Part shown: positions 30,702 through 40,864 of the stretch, piece by piece
Position numbering within the stretch: the stretch's first letter is position 1
Layout of the letters: the number at the start of each line of letters is the position of its first letter
Assembly (NCBI RefSeq): GCF_019649055.1
Contig: NW_026570547.1
Span: forward strand, 1 to 49,529
Source: Paramacrobiotus metropolitanus
Taxonomy: Eukaryota; Tardigrada; Eutardigrada; Parachela; Macrobiotidae
Length of the DNA: 49,529 nt
Direction of reading: 5' to 3'
Program-made: the position numbers and the translations under genes
The notes under the pieces: model-generated
Told to the model about the DNA's origin: nothing
The model's input: the letters and a program-made list of their open reading frames with translations, nothing else
Databases searched by the model: none

Positions 30702-33296
30702 CTAGTGCAGCCGAGCGATGCCTTCATGCAACACCGCCGCGGTCATCGTGGTCAGCAGGCTAACATCCATTTCCTCGCTGAATTTCGCCAGTCTCTCGCG
30801 GCGCGTGCAACGGACAGCGTCGCCACGCGGGTCTGCACTCTGATAGTTCCACAGTACCTGCAAGCCATAACTAGTAATCCAAATAATCGTTAACCAGTAA
30901 CCGTACTGTATCAGTACGCCAGCGCAGATTTACACGAATTAAAATGATTAAGTTTCCTAAACATGAGGAAATCAAGCGACTGCATTACCTCGAAAATTTC
31001 GTCCAGGAGCGTCCGGTCGTACATGGCGACAGTGTCCACCCATTCCACGAGCGCCTGCAAATCCACCGGTTTCTTCAAAACCAGGTTCTTCTCAAAGAGA
31101 TCCCACAGCTGCATCTCCAGCCCACCGTCCGGCTGGACGTCGATGGCCTGCCTTGCAACAAACGCCTGCAAGTGGTAATCGTATACGTCGCACTTCTTCC
31201 ACACCACGCGTCGACACGTGGCGAACAGCTGCATGTTTAACATGTGCTCGATGGTCACGTTGATATATTCCGGGTTCTCATATTGGCCAAACTCGCACCT
31301 ATAAAACACCAGCGTTTTAAGGCGGTGAAGGCGACGGATCAGTTTGGGGATGCGCCGGCACAGACGGAAGCGCAGACCCGTGATAACCACCGTCTGCGTG
31401 CGGTTGTTCACGCATTTCATCAAGCCGGTGACCAGCCAGTGACTGGGGAGGACAACCCCGAGAGGCAGCCCGTGGGCGCGATAGTCGTCTTCCCGACCAG
31501 AAACGCGAACATCGGGGAAGTAGGCATCGGTGGTGAGAAGGCTGTTCCATAGTGCGCACACGCGGCGACAGCGGACGCGCCCGATGCAGTCCCGTGCGCG
31601 GAAGACCTCCAGTAATAACTCCGCCGGCAACGGCAGACCATCGAGGGGATCGCTTATGCGGTGCAGAACCTGCATCTCAAGAAATGGCAAACGCGGCGAG
31701 TTCATGTAGTCCACGCCCAACTGCGCCGTGGCGCACAGGCGTTCCTGCCAACAAGGAAACGTGCAGTACAGTGCAGTATAATACTCCTGTCACATACGTA
31801 TTCGCGTTTAATTCGAATGTATTCACGGGAACCTTCGGTTGTGCGAAGACTTTTTGTACGTGCATAAAACAAAGTGATTTGTATTCATTGGCGTGAAAAC
31901 CGTTTGAACGTCCAACATCCGGTCGGGAAGCTGGCTGAAGCATTGTGACAAAGAATCGAAATACAAACAGGTTCAGCAAAAGTCTCATTATGGACTGATC
32001 TCCATCAAGTTATGCATGTAGCGCACATAAAAAAATATAGTGCCTTTTTTAGTGGAAAAACGATCTTCGTACTTAACGGGATGTGCCTTTGTCGGTAAAA
32101 ATTGAGGATCCGCTGATAATGAGACTCTTGGGAAACCTGTTGCTTCTCGTAAAAATTTTTTGTAATATAAATTCCGCTAATCCAACCGAACAAGTTTAAA
32201 AATTTTCCAATCAACAAAAAAGATTAATAGCCTGGTGATACATCTCCATTTGAAGACGTTGCCTGTGGCAGTTCAAATAATAATAAAAACGCCGCAAGCG
32301 GATGCTGAGAAAATGGTACCAGACAGTGCAGGCACTACCAGACTACCAGTATATTATTAGCCCTGAATTGTAGAAATTACGCGAGAGTAAAATTTACTGG
32401 TACTGGTAGGTCATTATAAGCCATAGGTTCTAGTGCAAGGGAGGTGCTAGGATCGTATAGAACTTCGGAAAAAATCTGCCGATTGAAGGAATCGAACCCA
32501 CAACCTCCATACTTTAAGGCCGAGAGAGGCACCACTAGGCTATCGGCAAAGCGTACAAATTCTATCGAAATGTTTTATCAAACGATCCTATAGAGAGCGG
32601 ATGCCGCTCTAACACTAGTATTTAATACTAGGAGTCTAGGACCTATGGCTTATAATGACGTACCAGTGTATCAGCGTGAAGCGGATTGCCTGCACCGCGG
32701 TTCATATAGAGAACCGCACCGCTAAACACCGCCGTAATCCGTGCGTGATACTGCATATGCAAGCTGCCCTGGAAGATTTCCAGGAGCGAAGAATTCTTTA
32801 ACCGACAGGCAGTCGGTATTGGGCAGTAGCGGATGACAAACTGCTTCTCCACGATCAGCCGCTGCGCCCAATCCTCCTCCGACAGCGGCACGCGTATTTG
32901 TTGGCAGGGCAGCAGTTCCCTAACCATACCGCTCGGTAACCGCACCTCCACCACCAGCGATTCATCGCAGCCGTAATCGCCAATCTTCCCCGGATACAAG
33001 ATCCAGGGGGCCTCGCGGGAAGCGCGCAGTAGGACCTGCGCGTCCGTGTCGTACACGGGCTCCCGGCCCTCACTGGTCCGGTAGATTTTGGAGCGAAAAT
33101 CAAAAACGACGGCGTGGGAGTCGCGGCACTGGAAGATGCGACCGTATTCGACGAACTGCGCGCGCTGCCCCGCACAGTGGAAATCAATGATCAGACCACC
33201 CTCTGCCACGTTAATAACGCGGCCGTACTGCAGCTGGCCGTCGACGAGGACGTCTACGGAGTTCCATGTGTACACGTCGTCTCCGTACACCAGCAT
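30702..33296 (-). CDS. Tudor-like/F-box family gene D, intact (514 aa)
   Basis: Exons on the minus strand: 33296-32664 (211 codons), 31744-30989 (252 codons) and 30857-30702 (52 codons with TAG). Introns are 32663-31745 (919 bp, GTACGT..TTGGCAG) and 30988-30858 (131 bp, GTAATG..TTGCAG), all phase 0 with no internal stops. The start is MLVYGDDVYTWNSVDVLVDG. Exon 1 carries GGLIIDFHC, VEYGRIFQC, VLLRAS, WILYPGKIGDYG and VRLPSGMVRELLPC, then FVIRYCPIPTAC. Exon 2 has LPAELLLEVFRARDCIGRVR with RRVCALWNSLLTT (F-box), TLVFYRCEFG and VVWKKCDVYD (LRR-like). The tail is VLWNYQSADPRG and ends LHEGIARLH. It is the most diverged copy in exon 2. Intron 1 carries a SINE. Confidence 0.82.
32468..32610 (-). 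repeat. tRNA-derived SINE, family 1
   Basis: On the minus strand: leader hairpin AGAGCGGCATCCGCTCTCTA, then GCCGATAGCCTAGTGGTGCC (A box) and GTGGGTTCGATTCC (B box). It is a reversed copy of 3815-3975, inside intron 1 of gene D. Confidence 0.75.
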
Positions 33297-33299
33297 TTC

Positions 33300-34200
33300 A
33301 TGGACCAGTTGGTTTGCGTCACGCGAGGCTCACAAGTTCACTGAGCTCTTCACAAAAAGGTACCAGGAACCACCAGGAACCTTCTTGTACCTAGAAGCTG
33401 GTATTATTAAAATTCTAGATTGCATAGAACGACCGAGACACCGATTATCTGTAATGTAACAGTAAACACAAGTAGAAGCGGAGAACCCAAGGAAAAATGC
33501 AAAATAATAAAAATTAATAAAAGGCTACTCACAAGTCACAACTAATTACTGTACAAATCCCGAATATTGCAGACGGGAAGGCTTTTAAGGCAGCCGTCAC
33601 CCTGGGCGGCACGTCAGTGAGTTACAGTAATATAGTCGGTTTGCTGCAGACGGCAGTTTCGAAATTTGTATGTGTCGATCAGCAGACAGAGATATACGAT
33701 GTGCGCTGCCACAGATAGAGAGAGAGAGAGACATACTGAGGCTGAGAACAGAGAGAGAGAGACAGACTCTAGTTGAATGCTGTCTAGTCTCTATCGGTTA
33801 ATAGCAAATCGCGTGGTTTCAATCTGTTCAGCGTATGCAGAACATTTTTTGATCGAACGCCAACGCGTGGCAGGAAAGGTTTGAGCAAACCTTCGTTGCA
33901 ACACTGAAACCATACTTTTTATTCGGCTAAGCACGCCACGTGTTTAACGGGTAATTTTTTCAAATATTTTCTGGTTCCCCACTTTTCCTTGCAGTTACTT
34001 TAATTTTCCCGGCCATTCGAATCTGTACAAAACTGCAGCGTTTCTGTTATCTGGAGATTCTACGCCTACGGGTATTCACTGGAAACCCCCGCACCTGTGC
34101 TGACTAGTGACTGGCAAGCGCAGTTGCGTTGACCCATTACAGCTTAAATTTTTTTCCCATTGGTAGTCTGTGTGGATCCAGTCTGCACTGAAAATCCAAT
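33300..34200. other. non-coding interval with GA microsatellites
   Basis: (GA)n runs lie at about 33714-33732 and 33750-33763, and a small palindrome AAGGTTTGAGCAAACCTT near 33878. No gene is seen. The right part should hold the promoter and leader of the gene starting at 34202; I see no clear TATA box. Confidence 0.45.
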
Positions 34201-34201
34201 C

Positions 34202-36680
34202 ATGGCGAACACGCCGACCAGGACCACCTCAAATATCAATGCATACAAAAGTGGCAAAATGCGCCTTGCAGTTAGGCCGCCAGGTGCGTATGTTTTAATT
34301 TACCTGTACTTATATTCTTGACAGTTACATGAAGACGATAAGTTAAACTTAACAACATCCAGTACCCGATTTCGATTTTCGAAACAGTTATATTATTTAG
34401 CAACTTACGCCTGCTTTTTATCTGACAACATGAAGCTAATTGTATGAAATGCAATTGGCTTCAGCTTAACTTGTTAGTCGAACTCCGTGGCATTATAATG
34501 ATGTGATGAATGCTGCCTGTGTTCAGTACGTTACATTTTCAGAGGATGGAGACTTTGGTTGTGTTTTCAATGCTTAAAATTAATTTTGACTGTGAAGCAG
34601 TGTGCCCCCGCTTGAACCTTGTGTTATTTTGATTTGCCTATTAAGTCATGTATATTGATGACTGACGGCCTGTCTTTCTTTTTGATGTCATTTGTTAGGC
34701 AAATTCGAAAGCGGCAGCAAAGAAGCTTTTTTAAAAGTGATGGATGAGGTGAGCTTTCTCAGCCTTCCCATCGTATCTCACGGCTGACATGCAAAATTGC
34801 AAAAATGCCGCTAACTGTTTCCCCTATAGGCTTACGGTTATATGAAGGAGAAGTGGACGGAGGAAAGGGAAAGCGAACGACGTAAGCCCTATGCTGCGAA
34901 AATTTGTTGCGACCAACGATTTTGGATCCTTTTTCGTTTTCTAAGTGCTTTAAAAAATCATTTTAATTATTGGGCGTGCGCTAAACAGTGCTGAGGATTA
35001 AAGAAAAGTGTTTAGAAACTTGTCGCAGAGAAACCTTGAAATCGTTCGACTTTTTAAGAAGGTCTGCTACAAACCGAGTAAAGAAATTCGCGAATTGGCA
35101 GTTTCTTTACTTATACGTTTCTCTTTAATGGTTAGTGATTAAAAACTTTCCCTACAAGGTCGCTTGAAATTAGTAGCGTTCTGAGTCTGAGTTTGGAGTC
35201 GAACTGGTTTTCGAACTGGTCGAATCACTTTCCATTGCAGTGGCTGTCCGGACACTGCAGAAGCAGGTGCTGGAGCGCGACCGCGTTATTTCCCAGCAGA
35301 AGTCGGTGATGGATACCCTGCGGGAGGAGAAGAAGCGGATGATGAACGAGCAGCAGGATGCCTCGGACAGTCAGCGGCGCATCCAGGAGCTGGAGGCGCG
35401 GTTGGCGGAGGAGCAGCGCCGCGTCGCGGAGCTGACGGCGCGCAATACCGCGCTCCTGCAGGTCACCGAGTCCTTCCACGGGGCATTTGCCATGTATGCC
35501 AAAAACCGGGAGGTTGTCGAGAAACTAATGGTGGGTGATTCGGTTCATATTGGCAGATTTTGCCGAGCGATGTAGAGCAGTAATGTCTTCATTTTTCAGA
35601 ATTCCAAGACAGACACGGACAATCAGGTTCGGAAGGAAGACACTGCCATTACTGCTGACAACACGATTCCCGTCCCGGCTGCCGTCGCTGCTGAAGAGTA
35701 AGGATGCCGTGTTGCTGGTTTTCTTGACTTTAAAACACGAATTATCGATGGAAGTAATCATCGAGTTAATGAAGTATAATGTGGAAAGTCATATAAGTAC
35801 TAGAAAACACCGGAATAAATATTTTCCAGTTACAAAAACCGATTTACAGATTTCTTCTGGAGTGTTTTGCCTTGAACACAGAAATGAAATAAATTTGTTT
35901 TTAATTTGTTTCAAAATCAGCCGAACATCGTCACTAGGGTTAACGGAATGTAGGTAACAGGGTGGGACGATCTTTAATTTAATTTGATTGAGTTTAATCT
36001 GAGCCAGAGCTGCTAGCCCATATCCGACTAGGGTGACAATCTACCATCCTACAAATGGAAATTTAAATGGTTTCTTTCTCAGGCATCCCGGGGCGGTTGT
36101 TAAGGACGCCGCCGAATCCCCGCCTGCACCACGCGATCCCGCTTCGCCACCATCGGAACCGAAGCTTCCAGTGGAAGCAGTCGCCGAAAACATGGAAGTC
36201 GACACGGAGCTGGCATCCGTCCCGCCGCTGCCCGTGGCGGACGACACACCGTCCAGCGTCGAGCAAAATGTCGGCGCGGACGTGGCCATGCCGCCCGCGC
36301 TCCCCACCAGTCCCGCCCCGAAATCACCTCGTAAACCCCACTTCATCACCCTCTCCTTCAAACCGTCCCTCATCCACCGCTCCGAATCCGTCAGCCCCGC
36401 CACGCAGCCCAAGAAGCGGGTCAGTTTCTCGCCGCTGCCCGAGCCGGTCATCCGCGGGAAGCGTAAACGCGCGCAATCCCTGCTGGCGTCCAGTACGTGT
36501 AAGGCCTGCAACGTGGAGTACGCGGATGAGGGGGAGCTGCGCCGGCACTCGTGCCCGCTGCAGCACAACCTGCCCTGCCGCGGGATTGGCTGCGGCAAGC
36601 GCTTCGCCAGTGTGTCCGGCCGGCGCCGTCATGAGAAGGCGGCGCACGGTGACCAGCCGAAATTAGAAAGTATTCACTAA
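34202..36680 (+). CDS. coiled-coil, RVxF and C2H2 zinc-finger protein (389 aa)
   Basis: Six exons join in one open frame: 34202-34283, 34699-34748, 34830-34881, 35241-35530, 35600-35697 and 36083-36680. All boundaries are GT-AG and the phases agree (total 1170 nt). The N-terminus is short and basic (MRLAVRPP). Residues ~60-150 are heptad-rich and charged (QVLERDRVISQQKS to RRVAELTARNTALLQ), a coiled coil. An acidic/proline linker follows, then KKRVSFSPLP, which matches the RVxF docking motif for protein phosphatase 1, and a basic GKRKRAQ stretch (possible nuclear signal). Two C2H2-like fingers end it: CKACNVEY..LRRHSC and CRGIGCGKRF..RRRHEKAAH. It is probably nuclear; the target is unknown. 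AATAAA at 37012 is a plausible poly(A) signal. Confidence 0.8.
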
Positions 36681-37290
36681 TTTATTGTCATGGGGTGTAC
36701 GCGTAGGGGATGCCATTGTGGTATGTGATGCGACGCCGTTCCTATTTACAGCAGAACCTTGACTACCTCTGCACAGTTCACTTAATGGTCAATGTAAATC
36801 TTTCTTATTCGGACTAGCTGTTCACCCTCTACAAGATGCGCCGATTCGAAGCCGGACGGGAAGGTCCGACGTTCCCGTTAATATATTTTTCGGCAGTTTG
36901 CCGGGTGTTTGGTATTTTTTTTTGCATTTTGAATTCAGCTGTATTAATTTGATTTTGTTTGTGCTGCCGAGAAAATTCTCCTTGTGGTGCTTTTTAACTT
37001 CTCATGTTGGTAATAAAGGTATGTAATTTGCAAAGCCTACACATCGGCAATTTTGATTAGGCACAACATTACATGAGTATTAGAAGTTAGAACAGTAACG
37101 GTGAACCGATCAGCACACATGAATTCATTGTCAATGTCCAGATCCAGACATTCCTGTTCATATCAGCAGCAAATGTTTGCATTAAGCCCAGCATTTCTTT
37201 ATGTCGGAGATATCTTTTTTTTTATTGGGCAAATAACAAAATCCGCTTCCGCTGGGAAAACATTAGCCAGATTCCTGAACCTTTTAATCT
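36681..37290. other. 3' flank of the zinc-finger gene
   Basis: Contains the candidate poly(A) signal AATAAA (37012-37017) and otherwise no supported gene. Confidence 0.4.
37012..37017 (+). promoter_or_regulatory. candidate polyadenylation signal
   Basis: Canonical AATAAA, 332 bases after the stop codon of the six-exon gene. Confidence 0.45.
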
Positions 37291-37295
37291 ACAGA

Positions 37296-37574
37296 TACCG
37301 TAATTATCGAAATATGAGCTCCCCCCCGAAATAAAAGCTCCCCTCGTAATTAGAGCCCACCCTTAAAGTCATTTGAAAGTTATAAGCTCCCCCCGAAATA
37401 TAAGCCCATGGGCGTAATTAACTGTTATACAGCCCATGTTAGTCAATGCCAGAAAAGTTAGGTGAAAAATTGAAGCCCCCTCCGAAATACAAGCCCATGC
37501 CCGTAGTTGGAGCCCACCCCGTGAGGCGTTTGAAATATTTGTAACCCTGGGGCTCTCATTCGATAATTACGGTA
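37296..37574. mobile_element. short TIR element (TACCGTAATTATCGAA ends)
   Basis: A perfect 16-bp inverted repeat TACCGTAATTATCGAA lies at both ends (37296-37311; complement 37559-37574), with weaker pairing inward (GAG..CTC, CC..GG). The interior is non-coding and holds several GCTCCCCCCGAAATA-like words. Relatives are at 27640-27975 and 1-85. Flanks show no clear target duplication, except that TA could be counted as one. Confidence 0.65.
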
Positions 37575-37579
37575 CATGC

Positions 37580-38530
37580 TTTGAAAACTGATACTGTAGT
37601 AAGAAGAAGTAAGTAGTGAGAAGAATTGGTACTTATAGTAAGAAGTTTAGAGCACAGCTGTTGATCTGTGTACATGAAGGAAAGCAAATAAATTCCGATT
37701 GTTACGTTAAAGACCGGCATTGTTACGTTAAAGGAGATTGGTAAGATGTTGTTTTTAAAGACGGGCGAGAGCCGCTCTACTTGTTTTTTGTTTCAGCGTT
37801 TAAGTTTGGAAATAATGCGTGGGCCGGAATGCCATGAGTGTGTTATGTACGGTCCTTTCTCGTGCCAACGAGACACATTTTTCATTTGAGCGTATTTTTA
37901 TGAGCGCTGCTCCTCTCTGCACATATTGCAAATAAACCAGTAATTACGATACTCTGTCAATCGTGATAAGAAGTGTTCGTGTACATTCAAATACAGCAGG
38001 ATACCCCCAGCACAAGGACAATCATTGATAGGAACGAGTCACAAAGTCATTTTCAGTAGCACGGTAGGATTTTCGTGGTACATGACAGCAATAGCGGCGG
38101 TGCCGCCGGAAGCCTCGGCAGCGTAAAGTTTCATTATTGTAGAAATAACGTAATGTTTCTACTACGCTACTAAATATGTTTCTGTCGGCACTATGCCACA
38201 CATACTTATTGGTACTTAAAATACTTTGTTTGATCTTGTCGTTTGTTCCTACCGGTTAATAGCTAGTGGAAATGGATAGGTGGTCAATTATATGCATCTG
38301 TAGCCTTTACCTATACTTTTACCGATTCCCGAGTTGATAAAGACTTATTTAGAACTGCCAACTGCACACCACGGTCAAATTTCTTCCAAGGTAGGCACGG
38401 ATTTGCAGGTACCTTTACGGAGGCGCTGTGTACGCGTGGAACGCCGTGGCTGTCTGTTAAGCAAAACTCACACAATTTCCCAGCGGGAAGACGGCCTAGA
38501 CACGACTGCATTAACGACATCTTGCGACGG
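37580..38530. other. non-coding interval
   Basis: No gene recognised. Some plus-strand coding-like fragments near the right side may be the start of the retroelement remnant that follows. Confidence 0.35.
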
Positions 38531-38539
38531 GCCGTTGGC

Positions 38540-39205
38540 TCAGCAGGCATACCCGCATGGACCGAACCTAGAGGCATGCACCACGAAAACGAAACACTTT
38601 CTGATGGCATTACCACTTTCCCATGGACAAGGGGACTGTGTTTGGCGGGGGATGTTACCTGTGTTGATACTGTCGCCCGTTCGTATTGGGATCAGACCAG
38701 TGTGAAGGCCGAAGCGGCAGCTGACCACGCCGAAGCCAAGAAAGCAAGGAAGTACGGCTTCCTGTTGGGGCGATACGAGTTTACGGCTGTCGGCTTGGAA
38801 ACTGTGGCGTAGTATAGCAACCATGTTGCTAGCGTATGGTCATCAGTGTGAGACCATCAGTGTGTGTTTGGTCGAGCTGCAGTAAAGTACTAAGTCGTGA
38901 CAGAAATTTTCGGTAGTTTTGGTACATCGGCCAAAAGATTTGTCAATGAGACTGGGAAGAGGATTTCGCTACAAACCGGCGAGATTCGTAGTCTGGAGTT
39001 TTTGAAACAGAACATAACAATTCTCAACAATCTCTTTAACAATTCAACGTGGTGATGCTGCTTCGGTAATAGGTACCTCTAATGCTAGATCCAACTGTGA
39101 TCCAGATACGGAGACAGAAACGGAATCTATCCCGTGGAGTGAGCTATGCGATATGTATAGCGAACTACGCGGAATCGCGAAACGTCGCACCGCTAATAGC
39201 TGACT
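38540..39205 (+). pseudogene. non-LTR retrotransposon endonuclease remnant
   Basis: Plus-strand residues WTEPRG, LSDGITTFPW, AGDVTCVDT and KAEAAADHAEAKKARKYGFL match the family at 17570-18250. After a frame change the end LTIQRGDAASVIGTS is read to a TGA near 39205. RPD has become LSD. This dead copy marks the last unrelated sequence before the four-frame cassette. Confidence 0.65.
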
Positions 39206-39280
39206 TTTAATAATATTGAAAGTCTGGAGACCAGAAAAACAACAAGTGATCGGCACAGCTCGATCGTCAATCGTAGAACC

Positions 39281-39690
39281 AATTCAACAGTGTGTAACAC
39301 TGTGCAGCACGTGCTAAGCCGCGCCCACTAACACAACTCAAGCTAGCCAATCAGAGCGAGACACGTCACAGACCGTAATCCGAAGGCGTAGCGCCTAGCG
39401 CCACGGGCGTGAACGCTAGTGAGCCTCGTCTCACATGCCTCTGGGGGATGCCGAGCTCCGTTGAGGCTGGACACACTCGAATCCACGAAAAGACGGTTGC
39501 CGGTATCTGTGCGTGCTCAAAACATCAAATTCTCTTATTCCATTTATCACATCAATTCCAAATGCACTATGTGAAAATAAAGAGATCTGTATCAAAATAC
39601 TATTCCATATCAATTTTAATACAAAAACAGATCAACAGTTATAAGATCAACAAAAGTATTAATCAAATGTAGACTAGGATCCTCCATTTC
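39281..39690. other. possible terminal region of the four-frame cassette
   Basis: After the retroelement remnant the sequence changes at about 39281 to TGTGTAACACTGTGCAGCAC, which contains the palindromes CAGTGT..ACACTG and AGCACGTGCT and then CCAATCAG. AATAAA occurs near 39580. TG at this edge would fit an LTR end (TG..CA in either orientation). No matching second copy is in the window, because the cassette continues beyond the right edge. This is inference from position and composition. Confidence 0.3.
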
Positions 39691-40195
39691 TGACTCGTAA
39701 AGGTCACAGGTCCTGTCCACCGTTTTCCGCACTTTGGCCCATTCCGCTCTGTTGAGCAATCCCGCGCATGTGTAATGCGACTTTCATCACAATCAGCTTG
39801 AGAATCGGGTGCGTATCAAGTACGACTTAGGAATACTGCTTCAATCTTTGGAATACGGTGCGTATCAATTGTACGACTTTCAAATGAGATCCATTAAAGG
39901 TCATGGAGGGACGTCATGTAGACAAGCGTAGTTCGCTTCCTCCCTGGTTAAGGTCATCCTGTATTGAGATGATCCGTTGAGATGTGCGACACATTTTGGG
40001 TTAATGGTCCCAAAAGGTCATGCGACTTGAATTCCAATACAATGACTCTATTGGGCAATTGATGATCCCAAAGGTCATCTAACTTCTCTTCAACTTCCAT
40101 TAAAGGTCATGGAGGAACCTAGCCAATTTTCTGCGGCCATCAAGCACTTCTTCGCTTGCCTCCCTGGTAGAACTTGCAGGTTGACCTTTCCGTCG
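39691..40195 (-). promoter_or_regulatory. octamer-rich non-coding tail
   Basis: This holds six exact AAAGGTCA/TGACCTTT octamers (39699, 39896, 40013, 40070, 40102, and reversed at 40182) plus a near match at 39949. Two longer words recur: CCATTAAAGGTCATGGAGG (39891 and 40098), each followed by a CTCCCTGG block, and GTGCGTATCAA..GTACGACTT (39810 and 39859) with a CGTA/TACG mini-hairpin. It lies beyond the stop of the 677-residue frame, as a 3' untranslated region would. Confidence 0.6.
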
Positions 40196-40225
40196 CACAT
40201 CCAACTTCAATATGCCTCGAGCGGC

Positions 40226-40680
40226 CAGAGTGCCGGCAGAGTTTACCGTAACATCTCCGATGGGGCCGGCTAACTACCGCATTAAATTTACCCCACGATG
40301 CTTCCACATTAAATCTTTGACTCTTGTTCGCCGCTTGTGGCCCAACTTCGGTACGAGAGATCCGGCTTGATTACCGCTATTTCTCTCGTTGACTTATAAC
40401 ACTAATTCGCTTAGAGAGATTGCCGGCATAGTTTGCCGTAGCAACTCTAATGAGGCCGGCTGACTGCCGCATCAAGTTTACCCCATCAAAATTTCCACCT
40501 GTTGTCTTTCTCTTTTTCGCCGCTTGTGGCCCCCTTTCGTATTCAAGAGATCCGGCTTGATTACCGTAGTTTCTCTTGCAAATTTATAACACTGAATCGC
40601 TTAAAGAGGAGAGCCGGCTAATTGTCGTAATAACTCCCTTGGGGCCGGCTTTATAGACCGAATCAATTTCAACCCCAATC
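40226..40680 (-). repeat. ~190-bp tandem array of nested hairpins
   Basis: Eight nested hairpins follow a repeating order. Type A stems: 40353-40360/40382-40389 and 40544-40550/40572-40578. Type B: 40228-40230/40255-40257 (weak), 40411-40416/40445-40450 with a second stem 40420-40423/40441-40444, and 40604-40611/40634-40640. Type C: 40261-40265/40291-40295, 40450-40455/40481-40486 and 40639-40644/40673-40678. Each encloses an inner CGG(C)..(G)CCG hairpin. Equivalent parts are 189-191 bp apart, giving about 2.4 units. Between C and A each full unit keeps TCGCCGCTTGTGGCC. Stem bases co-vary: a G-C pair in the first A becomes A-T in the second, and the outer pair of C is A-T in copy 2 and T-A in copy 3. 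The array lies 3' of the 677-residue frame. Confidence 0.8.
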
Positions 40681-40864
40681 GATGCTCCCCATGATTTCTT
40701 TATCCTTTCTGATTCTGTGCTATAAATGCTGAAAACAACAAATACACAAATGCAGTTAATGTTAATATGTCACGTCGCCTTTATACAACACCATTTCTCA
40801 TTCTTGTGACGTACCGACAATTGCCGTAGACGCCCTTTTAATAGTGTGATCCTAACGATCAACA

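Noticed and set aside
39281-39690. Confirmed LTR of the four-frame cassette
   Set aside because: Only one copy is in the window and no target duplication can be checked, so it is listed only as a possible terminal region.
40226-40680. Hammerhead, twister or HDV-like ribozyme array
   Set aside because: I looked for the conserved cores (CUGAUGA with GAAA, and the GC-rich HDV double pseudoknot) on both strands and did not find them. The repeated CGG/CCG hairpins have no matching catalytic core that I know.
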